DNA of 64,000 bases from Tamarix chinensis (lineage: Eukaryota > Streptophyta > Magnoliopsida > Caryophyllales > Tamaricaceae): positions 79,578,245 to 79,642,244 of the forward strand of contig CM060175.1 in NCBI GenBank assembly GCA_030549775.1, read 5' to 3'. Below are positions 13,180 through 23,969 of the stretch, one piece after another. A program made the translations under genes and the position numbers. Position 1 is the first letter of the stretch. Each line of letters begins with the position of its first letter. The notes beneath the pieces are model-generated. The model worked only from the letters and a program-made list of their open reading frames with translations. It made no database searches and was not told the DNA's origin.

Positions 13180-15623
13180 AGATTAAAAGTAACACTAAAA
13201 ACCAAAAATAAAATCCTACTGAACATGTGAGGTTTATGTCAAAACATGGTTAGGTTCATAATATGTGAGGTTCATGACACAAAAAAAGATCCAATCCATG
13301 ACAAAAAAAAATCTCCTAGGTTCATGACACAAAAAACTCAAGTTCATGGAAAAAAAATCAACTTCATAACATGCGAGGTTAATATCAGAAAGCAAAAAAA
13401 TAAAAATAGTGCATTCCTTTTTAATTGTTGCATTTTTTATGTTAGGTTCAATATGTAAACCAATGTGGTTCATTCCTTAAAAGAATTAGGTTCATTACAT
13501 TTTAATGAACATGTGTGTTATTGTTTATGTAATTACTTCTTTATGTTAGGTTCATTTCATTAAAAACTAAGTTCCATTACATTAATCGTAGATGTTAAGA
13601 TTTTAAATGGTCAATTCAACATCTTAATGAACATATGAATTTATTTTTAATTTTTTATGTATTTATGTAAACCAATTAAGTTAAAAAAAATATGTTAGGT
13701 TCATTATGTAAATCGATTAGGCTTATTCCTTAAAATAATTAGGTTTATTATGTTAAACCTTAATGTTCAAGCTAAAAAGGTATATGTTAAGCCTTATAAT
13801 GAACATGTGTGTTATTATTTATGTATTTAATTATGTATGCTAGGTTCATTTCAATAAATAGTAAAGTTCATTATGGTAATCGTTGTTTTCCAAACTTTAA
13901 AAGGTTTGTTTTCAACATCTTAATGATAAAATGAATCTAAGTTTAATTGTTAGTTTCTTTATGTTAGGTTAAGTATGTTGCCTATTTAAGCTCATAACAT
14001 AAAGCTCCTAGGTTTGTGATTAAAAACACCCAAGTTCATGACATGTACCACATGAATTTATCACATTTCGAAGACAAAATAAACTTTTTATAAAACCACA
14101 TGATATGGTACTTGTTTGGAATTACTTATCAAAAGTTAATGAAATTTTTAAAACTAAGTTAATGACCAAAAAAGGCTCAGGTTCATAACATGTGACGCTC
14201 ATGATAAAAAAAACATTAGATTCATAACAAAAAAATCTCCCAAGTTCATGACACTAGAAGCTCAGGTTAATGACAAATAAAGTTCAATTTCATAATATGT
14301 GTGGTTAGAGTCACAAAGAAAATAAAAATGTGTGTATTGTTGTGTTTTCTACGTTAGGTTGATTATATAAACTAGTTATATTCTCTCCTTAAAATAATTA
14401 GGTTCATTATATTAAGCCTTAATGTTCATGCTGAAAAGGTATATGTTGAGCATTTTAATGAACATGTGTGTTATTGTTTATGTAATTACTCATTTTTGTT
14501 AGGTTCATTTTATTAAACAATAAGGTTCATTATGTTAATTTTTTGTGTTTAGAATTTAAAAGGATTGTTTTTAACATATTAATTAACAAGTGAATCTACA
14601 TTTAATTGTTGGTTCATTTATATTAGGTTCAATATGTTACCTATATAGGTTTATTCCACAAAAGAGTTAGGTTTAGTATGCTTATTGTTTATGTTCAGAA
14701 TATTAATCAACACGTCAATCATTTGTGGTAGGGTCATCCCATAAAAAAAATAGGTTCATTATGTTAAGAATTTAGGTTCATTTCATAAAACATTTATGTT
14801 CAGCTTGTGAAGACTATATTATTAATGAACACATATGTTGATGTCCTTGAAAATGAAGTATTATAGTTCTTGTTTGATGTCTCTTCCATATGTTTTTGTA
14901 TAGTAGCACTATGGTATCATATAAAATAATTAGTTTCATTATATAAAACTCTCAAGTTGATGACACAAAAGTCTTAGGTTCGAGGTATACAATGGATATG
15001 TTCATAACATATAAGGTAGGGATCACGAAGAAAAAATGTTGAAAACAACAAAATTTTAATTAACATCTCTCAAAATGATTACATTCATAAAATCAAACTC
15101 CCATGTTCATTATTAAAAGCACCTAGGTTCATGAGATGTAATACACATATTTATCACATTTTGAAGATAAAATAAACTTTCAATAAATATCACATGAAAC
15201 GATTAGGTTCATAGTATAAAATTCCCAAGTTGATGCCACAAAAAGATTAGGTTCAAGGTATAAAATGAATAGGTTTATAACATGATAAGTTAAGTAACCA
15301 TTTAGGTTCATTCCACAAAATATTTAGGTTCGGTATGTAGCACATAACATCTGATGAACATGTCATGTTCATAAAATAAATCTTTGAGGTTCATGACATG
15401 TAACGCATATATTTATTAGATTCTAAAGACAAAATAAAATTTCTATAAAAGTCGCATGAGATGATCAGGTTTATAATATAAAAGTTCAAGTTTCATGAAA
15501 AAAAAATAAAGACTGAGCGCAAGGGTATAATGGATTAAAATTAAAAATGAAGAAAAAAGTCTCTCAATGAACATGAAAGTTCCATGACAAAAAATGATCA
15601 TATTTATGGGGGAAAAAACTCCT
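13180..15623 (-). repeat. Right inverted-repeat arm, modular, up to the Cassandra insertion
   Basis: It is built from at least three successive copies of a module of about 0.5-1 kb. Recurrent landmarks are gaacatgtgtgttattgttt near 13,508, 13,801 and 14,460, and a catgacatgtaacacat block near 14,037, 15,130 and 15,393. The arm resumes at 16,363 after the Cassandra element. Short frames here are translations of the repeat. Confidence 0.6.
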
Positions 15624-15689
15624 TGTAATACCCCAAATTGAGCAAAGTGTTATAATAATTGATCTAGCTACTTATATAAACATGGTATA

Positions 15690-15782
15690 CCATCATTTTG
15701 GTGATTTTATGCTAAGAACTCCACAGTTAAGCATGTTGGTCGTGAATAATTTTTAGGATGGGTGACCATCCTAAGAAGTTTT
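15690..15782 (+). other. 5S rRNA-like segment of Cassandra 5' LTR
   Basis: agaactccacagttaagc followed by ggatgggtgacc reproduces the internal control region of plant 5S rRNA genes (A box and C box). Point changes and the element context show it is a Cassandra LTR segment, not a 5S gene. It may supply a Pol III internal promoter. Confidence 0.9.
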
Positions 15783-15930
15783 GGAAAATTTCTAAAAATT
15801 TTACAGGAGGCGCGTGATTGAGGACAAAGCGCACTAAAAGGACTCGTGATGATATGTGGGGTCAGGCGATTAATCCGAAAGTGCTTCAAGGTAGTCCTCA
15901 CATGTTCGTATTGACTCAGGGTCTTACAAA

Positions 15931-15942
15931 TAGTATCAAAGC
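15931..15942 (+). other. Cassandra primer-binding site
   Basis: tagtatcaaagc, two bases after the 5' LTR, matches TGGTATCAGAGC, the complement of the 3' end of initiator tRNA-Met, with two substitutions. Confidence 0.8.
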
Positions 15943-16138
15943 AAAACCGTGGCTGTGAGCTGAACTTGGATGAGCTAGTTAGCCACCTAGCGAGACGATT
16001 CTTGAGATAAACTATATTAAAATAGTTAGTGGTTGAGGCGTAACGAGGACACTGCATTCTTTGAGTGGGGGTGAATGTGAGACCCTAAATTGAGTGGAGT
16101 TTTATAAGGATTGATCTCACTACTTATATAAACATGGC

Positions 16139-16231
16139 ATACCATCATTTTTGTGATTTCGTGCTAAGAACTCAACTGTTAAGCGTGTCGGCCATGGAGC
16201 AATTTTAGGATGGGTGACCATCCTAGGAAGT
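16139..16231 (+). other. 5S rRNA-like segment of Cassandra 3' LTR
   Basis: agaactcaactgttaagcgt and aggatgggtgacc correspond to the same 5S control boxes as in the 5' LTR, with independent substitutions. Confidence 0.88.
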
Positions 16232-16440
16232 TTTAAAAATTTTCTAAAAATTTCACAGGAAGCATGTGAGTGAGGACAAAGCGCACTAAAAGAACTCATG
16301 TTGATATGTGGGGCAGATCAATCTGAAAGCGCTCTGAGGTAGTATTGACTCAGGATGTTACACTCCTAGGTTCATGAAACAAGATATTCGGGTTCATGAC
16401 AAAAAAAACTTATGGTTCATAATGAGGTTAGGATCACAAA

Positions 16441-17003
16441 GAAAAAACACTATGAAAGGTTAGTGGCATATTGATAACTTTCTTTGATGAATAAAATATC
16501 TAGTGGGAAGGGGGTTTGTGTAACTAATTCGGAGGGTCCAAACATTGTAAAAATCACAACTTACCATTATTGTGTTGAGCTCCTCCTAGCTAAAAGAGTT
16601 ATTATCATTACTATCTTCTTCTATAATTATTATATTGAAATTTGAGTGAAATGAATGTTGATGATTAATGGATGAGAAGAGATAAAAGAGAAGTGAAGAG
16701 GAATGGAGTAGAGGAATAAGGGGGCTAAAATGGTTACACAAAAAAAGAAAGGGGTTTAAGGGGTTGTGAAGTTAGTAATTTAGATGTGTATATAACAACT
16801 CTCTATGATAACTCTAAAACTAATATACTTACATCTTATTTACAACTAATTCATAAAATATAGTTTACGTAACAAAAAACTATGTATGTAGGTATAGATG
16901 TGCATAATTAATCCTCTTAATCAAACAAACCATATTTTATAGATAATTTTTTTCTTAACCAAACCATACTATACTTTATAACTAAATTAATAAAATCAAA
17001 CTA
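16441..17003. other. AT-rich spacer, nothing identified
   Basis: No coding region, RNA gene or clear repeat boundary was recognised. A short purine-rich stretch lies at 16,670-16,760. Confidence 0.4.
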
Positions 17004-17240
17004 CCCCTCCTTATAAAAAAGAAATTCAATCTATCACTAAATATTTGTATACAAATTAAATTCATTTTATAAAATTCAAAAAACACTTTCCTTTTTTATC
17101 CTCACTTTTTCCCTAATTATTTATACATAAAATTATTTGTTATTTTTTAATGAATGATGTAAGTGTAATTTTAAGAATAATTTTATTACTTTATTAAAAG
17201 TGTAGATTGATAGAATGAATTTATTTTTATATGGAGGGAG
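17004..17240. mobile_element. Stowaway-like MITE (Tc1/mariner type)
   Basis: A 237-bp AT-rich element with terminal inverted repeats of about 35 bp. The left end runs from ccccTCCttataaaaaagaa and the right end is the complement of ctccctccatataaaaataa; both continue into matching aattcaatctatca / aattcattctatca sequence. TA dinucleotides flank it (17,002-17,003 and 17,241-17,242), the Stowaway target-site duplication. It encodes nothing. Confidence 0.82.
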
Positions 17241-17519
17241 TATAATTTTATATTTTATTTTGGTGAGGTTAATGGTTAACCAAAAATTTAAAAAAGAAGA
17301 TATAAAATTACCATTGCTTGCATATATCAATAGATCTTGATCATTCACAAATAAAATTATGAGAAAATATCTGTCGCAAGCCACAAACCATTGTGGTTTC
17401 GAAATTTAAACACAATTTTCACAATAATTTGATACAATCAACTTCTAGCTATACCCGATAGATCTACAACAATACAGGTCGTAAAAGAGATAAAAACAAC
17501 ATTGTGGTAAAAATCTATA

Positions 17520-17521
<2 letters not shown>

Positions 17522-17551
<30 letters not shown>
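17522..17551. repeat. (GT)15 microsatellite
   Basis: A perfect GT run of 30 bp. Confidence 0.97.
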
Positions 17552-17556
<5 letters not shown>

Positions 17557-18891
17557 GGTTAAATAGTTAATAATTAATTAACCAAAATTTTATCCCCTTA
17601 ACCATTAATCAAACCATTTTTAAGAATCTTCAACAAAATCATAATTTTTTAACCTTTAACAAAATCAAACAATAAAATTACGGCTTGGTGTAGTTTGGCT
17701 AATTATTAAACCATATTCTGTACACCCCTATATGTGACTCCTATTTCATGAATAGGTTGTAAAAAGATTTTAAATGTTTGGTATTGGCCATAATATTGCT
17801 CTTAATTAGAGAAGCTTTATCATATTTTATCTTGTTCTTGTTTACCATATATTTCTTTCTAGTTTATGATATATGCTTTATAATGTATTGCTAGATGCAA
17901 ATAAAATCAATTTAAAATAAAAATTAAATTGTAAAGAATGATAATTTATAACCTCTAGTATTCCAACAATTTGAAAGCACATTCAAATAATAAAGAACTA
18001 TATCATGATCTTATCAATTGTGATAATGTCTTTTGTGATAATCAATGGAAGTTAATTTCATTTAATTGAAATTATTTTGAGATATAGATTACTTATTTGA
18101 TATCCTAATCTATTGGTTGAAATTAAATTAGATGTTTCCATTTATTTGTGATGCTCAAGGTGATTCTATTAAATATATGAAGTCATTTGAAATTCTTACA
18201 TTTTATTACTTGAATGAAAATTTGAATTAAAAAGAGTAACCCCATTATTTGGTTGTGGTTGTCTTGTATGGAGGCTAGTGAGATATTTGTTTGCACTACA
18301 ATTTTTCACACGAATAGTTAGGTCATCAATATATTTTGTATGAAGTTGTATTCTTTGTTTCACACGACTTTTATGCATGTGTTTAGTATCCAAATAATAA
18401 TTACATGCTCTTAGTTGGCACCACTTTAGTTGATGTCATTAAAATTGTTATTGCGTCACTTCCACTATGATAATATTATATCAAGATGTCTAAGTTGAGC
18501 TATATAAGTAACTTCTCTATTCTTGTTGTAATAAGTTGAATATGTCTCGGACCCTTGGTTGATAGAGTAGATTGAAAGTTGACATGGTATAATATAGTGA
18601 GATGGGTTATATGTTTGTAATGCTAACTTCCATATTATTCTTTCTCATGATTTAGTTATTTAGACCCTATGAACCATACCCCACAATTAATTTCTTTTAT
18701 TTCAACACTCAAGCATTTTTTTAAGCACACTATAGTCTTGGTCAATGGAGGATATACATACATTGTAGACCTAATAACTTTCTTCTTTTTTTGTATCTTA
18801 TTACAAGCATGAATGTTGTGTATCCTATCTTATAATTTTTAATCATCACTATATACTTACATCAACTTAAAACCTCATAAGGTTTAATTTG

Positions 18892-18911
18892 ATATATATA
18901 TATATATATAG

Positions 18912-18958
<47 letters not shown>
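18892..18958. repeat. Compound microsatellite (TA)n(GATA)n(GA)n
   Basis: Uninterrupted TA repeats to 18,910, five GATA units to 18,930, then GA repeats to 18,958. Confidence 0.97.
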
Positions 18959-18960
<2 letters not shown>

Positions 18961-19429
18961 CCCAACCCCTCATACCATTAATCAATTTACATTAAAATTA
19001 TTTACATCAACTACTTATATAAATAAAAAAAATAAAGAAAATAATATATTTTTCCAACAAGATGAAATAAATATACATTTTATAACAAGGTAATTACCAC
19101 AAATGAATTTGGTTGTTATCTACTTGGTATTTTAGTTCTCACGGGCTTAGTAAGAGCTCTAGTATGTGAACTAAAGATACCAAGAAAAATAACAAAGACT
19201 TTTCTTGTGGACTCATGGGTTTGACATCTTCATCATGATCATCAAATGTCATATCTACATTAAACCATCAAAGTGATAATTATAAATATATTTTAATAAG
19301 GGATTGGTCTCAAATATATGGCATTTACAAATTTAATATACAATTTTAACAAGACATGCTTCTTATAATTCACAAAAATAAAATGCTTTATATTATATTT
19401 ACATACACTATTCATCTACGTTGCTTTAA

Positions 19430-19860
19430 ATTCCGGTGTCTACCTTTTTTATGCACAAAATCTAATTCAAGTTCATAAAACCCATCTTCTTGATCATCCC
19501 ACACATAAAAGTCATAATTAGCATCATCACTATTAGATGAAGAAGACCGCTATGTACTCGGTATATTCTCTCCTTCTATGTTATCATTCCATTTGTGTAT
19601 TGACAAGACTATGGACCATATTTTATCAGTTAGATTAGTAACATAGAACATTTATGTAACATATGAGACTAATATAAATGAGTCATTTTATGACTAAGTC
19701 TGAAAAGATCCATCCTTGTAAACCAAGCTTACTTAATATAATAATATTTTGAATGTCAACCTATTTACAACTGAATAAAGGAACCCTAAATGGATTTAAT
19801 CCAATAGCCATATATGTCTAATCACCCTATAGTATCTCATTAATGCATAAATATGATTTT
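19430..19860 (-). pseudogene. CACTA transposase C-terminal fragment (DUF4216)
   Basis: Reading the minus strand, a segment at about 19,745-19,800 gives NPFRVPLFSCK-stop-VD. The family pattern there is F-x-V-x-LFxCKWVD, so the stop replaces the conserved Trp (TGG to TAG). Further on, at about 19,600-19,655, FYVTNLTDKIWSIVL matches the QVFYVxDPxDxxWSVVL block that closes DUF4216 in En/Spm-type TNP2 proteins. An acidic tail (EDGFYELELDF, about 19,470-19,510) follows. Strand and order agree with the transposase pieces at 40.4, 46.0 and 58.6-60.6 kb, so all probably belong to one element. About 200 residues expected between DUF4218 and DUF4216 were not found. Confidence 0.65.
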
Positions 19861-20330
19861 TATCTCTATACATGTAAATATTCAGATATTAATTTTTAAA
19901 TTCTCGATTCAAATTTTATGATTTTATGATTCAAAAATTACTAAATGATTCACGATTCTAGATAGAATTAACATTGGAAAAAGTTGATCTGACCTAACCT
20001 AACCCATACGAGACCAAACCCAATAAAGCACAAAAGATTCCTCAACCCAACCCAATCCCAGCCTGTGACCCTAGTAAACTTGAAACTCAACATCAATATG
20101 ATTAGATCACAACCGGACACAATGTTAACCTCATATCAACCCGGCCCAACATACAACTGACTCAACATGCCTAAATTTGATATTAACTAGTTACAATAAT
20201 ACATAAACTACACATATTTTAATCTACATTTAAAGTTTTAAAAATATATTTTTTATAACTTCTACTTATTTTTCTTACTTTTATCGTAGACATCATTATT
20301 CATTAACGATATATTATTTATTATTAATGA

Positions 20331-20360
20331 TTATTATTATTATTATTATTATTATTATTT
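20331..20360. repeat. (TTA)10 microsatellite
   Basis: An uninterrupted run of TTA/ATT units. Confidence 0.95.
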
Positions 20361-20394
20361 TCATAATAAATTATATTTTTAATATTCTATTTTA

Positions 20395-20560
20395 TAGGGA
20401 GAATCTCATCAGTAAATAAATAATTCTTATAGAAATGTGTGTATATGTGTGTGCGCACATGTGTATGTGTGTGTTTATTTTATAGAGGGATCTCATAAAT
20501 AAATAAATAAATAAATAAACAACTATTATTAAAGTGTGCATGTGTGTGTGTCCTAATTTA
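20395..20560. repeat. Local tandem duplication ending in TG-rich repeats
   Basis: Two similar units of roughly 80-110 bp. Each starts with a tttatag-ggatctcat-like phrase, continues into aaataaataaa, and ends in a tgtgtgtg/gtgcgcac run. The second copy has an expanded AAAT tract. Confidence 0.6.
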
Positions 20561-20985
20561 CTAGAAAGATAATAAATATAAATATAATGATTTCATTAGC
20601 CTAGAAAAATATAAACAGTTTAATTACAGGGTGAAATTTTTTTATGCTAATACAATCCTAATTTATTATTTTATATATTACTAGTTTATAATCATATATA
20701 CAATATTATGCATTACAAGTTTATAATCTCATGTAATGCACAAACCTATAATACATGAATATTTTTATTTATATAAATATATATTTAGTATTAAGTAAAA
20801 AAGTATGTATAATTTTTATGTTACTACATGAATATATGCAATATTTGTGAATACAGATATAAATAATGATTATTTTATTATAAAGGTAGTAAATCAAAAA
20901 ATAATGATTTTATTTACTAAAAAAGCCTAAATTATGAGAATTTAGATAAATATTTTTAAGTATGGAATATATATAGTATTTGTGA

Positions 20986-21024
20986 ATATATATATATATA
21001 TACATATATATACATATATATATA
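20986..21024. repeat. (TA)n with TACA interruptions
   Basis: An AT-dinucleotide run broken twice by tacata. Confidence 0.9.
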
Positions 21025-22559
21025 ATAAAAATTTAGACCCATATTTATAATAAAGCATAATTTTTTACAAAATTTTATTTTTATATGTTATTATATATTT
21101 TAGATTTTATGAGCACCAATCTCCAATAACTTTCAAATATACTAAACCTTTCAGCATGATTTTCTTCTAAACATGATATTTTGCCATAGCTTTATGATCT
21201 AAAATTTCTTATTAGATCATATCATATATGATCTAATTAGTATTGATCTTAAAAAAATTAAAATCTAATGAATTATTATTATTATTGATACTATTACTCG
21301 TATAAGAGCTATTATTAGATATAACTGATACTACTTTGATCTAATAAGGTTATAAGATAAGCAAAATAAAGCCTTGTTGTTATTGGTATATCAAGAATAT
21401 CATAAATTTCATCGAATTCGCTCATTGAAGTAGGATGTAAATATATAATTCAAATATACAAAAATGTTCTAATAGTTAATGGAACCAATACTATTATACC
21501 ATAGTGTGATAAATTGATAATTTTGGTGTACATGGTAATTAAAGGTTAGTTATATTTTTTTAAACCATAAAACATAAAGCTATTGCATAAATGCATTAAG
21601 TATTTGAAAATATATCCCCTTATGCAATTTCTAATTATATGATTTTTTTATAAAACAAATGTTTCAATTTTAGTCACAATTTTTGAATTTATTACTATTG
21701 ACAATATATTACATAAAATACTAATTATCTTATAGACTAGAGTAATATACATAATTAATAGTAAATTGTCTCAATGTATGCTTGATATCTGTATATATTA
21801 GCCAAAAATACATTATTAAAACTATCCAAATAAAAATTATATATTATCATTTATGTCTTTTTTTCTATGCTGAATTATTTATCCATATCTCTCATTTTCA
21901 TTTTCCATAATTCTAACTTTATGTATATTAGTTTATGAAATAGATAAGTTCTATGTGATAGAAATAATATTTTGTGTTAAACAAATAAATATAGCTACTT
22001 TTATTATACTATGTGGTGATATTTTAATTATCAATTTAAAATTTATGGTTAATTATTAGTTTTTTTTATTCTATTTCATCGTTTTATTGAATGATATTTT
22101 TTTAATTGTTAAATTCTTAAAATATCTTTATTATCTACTCGTGAAAATAAAAAGTGTCTAATATGTTTAATTAAGTTATTTGCAATAATAATCTTATGAT
22201 TGTCTTTAATATTTAAAATATTATAAATGATAATTATACATTATATAATAATTTTGTGATCGCCTTCATTTCATCAATTTTTTTTTAAAGTAATCAAGTA
22301 TTTGAACTTATATAATTTTATTTATTTCAAAATACTAATCTATTGTATCATGTGGGTGTTAGGTATTAGGTGTGTATTAAAAAGAATTCATTAATCAATA
22401 AATCAAAAATAATGAGATAATATAAGTGTTACATGGTTATATTAATACATTACATTAGATAAACAATATCTCTCATTTTTAACATATTAAAATGATAAAA
22501 AAATGCCAAAGAGAGACTATATAGATAAAGGTGGGTTTGAAGTTTGAACTATGTTGAGT

Positions 22560-23440
22560 TCAACTTGACTAGAAAATTAGAACTAATATGAATCGTATAA
22601 AATAATCACTAGCTTATTGCCTTGCAATTTGAAATACTTTGAACACATATAACCATATTCGAGCCAATTTAAAAACCAAACAATTATAAAATAAACGTAA
22701 CCCAATTCAAACTCTACTGTAATTGATAAGTTAACCATAAATAAAATAACTCAAACATGACTAAATCAAACTCGAGTTAACAAAAAACTTAAACCCAAGG
22801 TGAGTGAAGTGACCTCTTGGTAAATTTATTCAAACCCAAAATAACCCAAGCTTGAAGCTATCAATTATCCAAAGTACTTTGAGACAAATTGATAAAGTGA
22901 TTTGATAATGAAATGAGTCATAACTTGTCCCAAACTTGACTCAAAGTAATAAACTAACCTGAATTGATTCAAGCCTAAAATAACCCAAATAGAAGTATTT
23001 AAATTCACCTAATTTAACCTAGATCCAAAATTATCCTCTTCGGGATTGGCTCGACCTAAGCTCGGCCCACCACCGAAAACTCAAAATGACTTCAACTCGG
23101 CTTGTTAAATTACCTAAATATACCTAAACTAGAGATCACCCAAATCCAAGTTGTCTCTTCCCTTACCTAACCGGTCAACTCAAGCCAAATTACTCCAAAA
23201 CCAAGCCAAGTTAACTCAAACTCAAACCTAAACAGACAAATTATCCTCACATAATGTGGATATATAATAAATTTAACCCAAAACCAACCCAAACAATAAA
23301 TAATAATGAATGAACCAAAACTTGAAATGACCTTACTCAACCCACAACTGATTTATAAAGAAAAATAACTTGTGAACAACCTAACTCTAGAACAACCCAG
23401 CTTACACAACCTAACCCACCTAACCCAATTGCCACATCTA
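22560..23440. repeat. Degenerate CAACCC/AACCCAA-rich low-complexity zone
   Basis: Dense short phrases such as aacccaa, ctcaaacc, ctaaccc and aacccaacc occur without a fixed period. A similar but shorter zone lies at 19,980-20,170. No terminal repeats define an element. Confidence 0.5.
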
Positions 23441-23969
23441 GGTAGAATCTTAAAGTAGTAGAAGCATGGTAGGATCTTATGATACTAAGTATGATGAACA
23501 AAATCTTACAATTCCACATATTGACTATAATTTTTTTTATCCATTTAACTTAAAATCTATTTTCCATATTATTCCTATTATATTTCTTCCCTAACCTTGA
23601 ATCTTAACCATATTATTTTATACATGAGCACCAACTAATGTGAAGGAACCAAGAGAAAGATATTATCCAAGTTGATTGTTGATAAGAAAAATATGAATGA
23701 TAAGTCCAAACACTATATACAAAATAAAACAAATATATTAAATTTGTAATGGTATTTGCGAACTAACTTCTACTTATTTTATAACCATCCTTTTTATTTT
23801 CTTTTGCAGTATTGTTAGCTTTGTTAATATGCATAGGCTATATAAAAATAATTTTATATGCATGTAATCGATAATTTGTGTTGCTTGTTACATGTTATAA
23901 CTTAATTAGTGACTAAATAAGAGATTAAAAACAATATTTTTAGTCTTTTTTAACTTCAATTAAGGAGAT

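Larger units (their letters stand above)
15624..16362 (+). mobile_element. Complete Cassandra TRIM retrotransposon
   Basis: A 739-bp element flanked by a perfect 5-bp duplication CTCCT (15,619-15,623 and 16,363-16,367). The LTRs are 15,624-15,928 and 16,076-16,362, starting TGTAATACCCC / TGTGAGACCC and ending in ...TTACA. Both LTRs hold a 5S rRNA-like segment, the diagnostic trait of Cassandra. The internal region is only 147 bp and encodes nothing: a primer-binding site follows the 5' LTR and a purine tract (gagtgggggtgaa) precedes the 3' LTR. Movement must have depended on proteins from another LTR element. The LTRs differ by indels (305 versus 287 bp) and many substitutions, so the insertion is not recent. 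An antisense open frame across 15,707-16,057 has no meaning. Confidence 0.93.
9190..16440. mobile_element. Long inverted-repeat element with modular arms around a PMD remnant
   Basis: Both arms are built from one vocabulary of phrases: aggttcattatgtta, gaacatgtgtgttattg, ggttcatgacatgta, ttcataacatgtgagg and their complements. Modules in the left arm (9,190-10,900) reappear in reverse orientation in the right arm (13,180-16,440), and some modules are also inverted within an arm. Between the arms lie a telomere-like tract and decayed PMD coding sequence. This layout resembles a Mutator-like element with very long terminal inverted repeats, or a foldback element; no transposase is visible. The outer ends are approximate and I found no TSD. 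A Cassandra element later entered the right arm. The match of arms to centre as one element is inference. Confidence 0.55.
17243..19400. other. Unassigned AT-rich region with microsatellites
   Basis: No transposon termini or coding traces were recognised, apart from the two simple repeats listed separately. A 65-codon antisense frame at 18,196-18,393 has no recognisable motif and no supporting context. Because CACTA coding sequence begins just to the right, this may be the 3' non-coding part of that element, but I saw no CACTA terminus. Confidence 0.35.

Noticed and set aside
13234..13473. Opposing frames of 79 and 70 codons
   Set aside because: They are translations of the inverted-arm repeat phrases on both strands.
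15690..15782. Possible 5S rRNA gene
   Set aside because: The 5S match is embedded in an LTR with TSD and a second LTR copy; the flanks are Cassandra, and there is no 5S array.
15707..16057. 116-codon antisense frame
   Set aside because: It runs across the Cassandra LTR, primer-binding site and internal region, which are fully explained as non-coding.
9190..16440. CRISPR-like direct repeats (aggttcatgac...)
   Set aside because: Repeat spacing and length are irregular, orientation alternates, and the context is a plant transposon.
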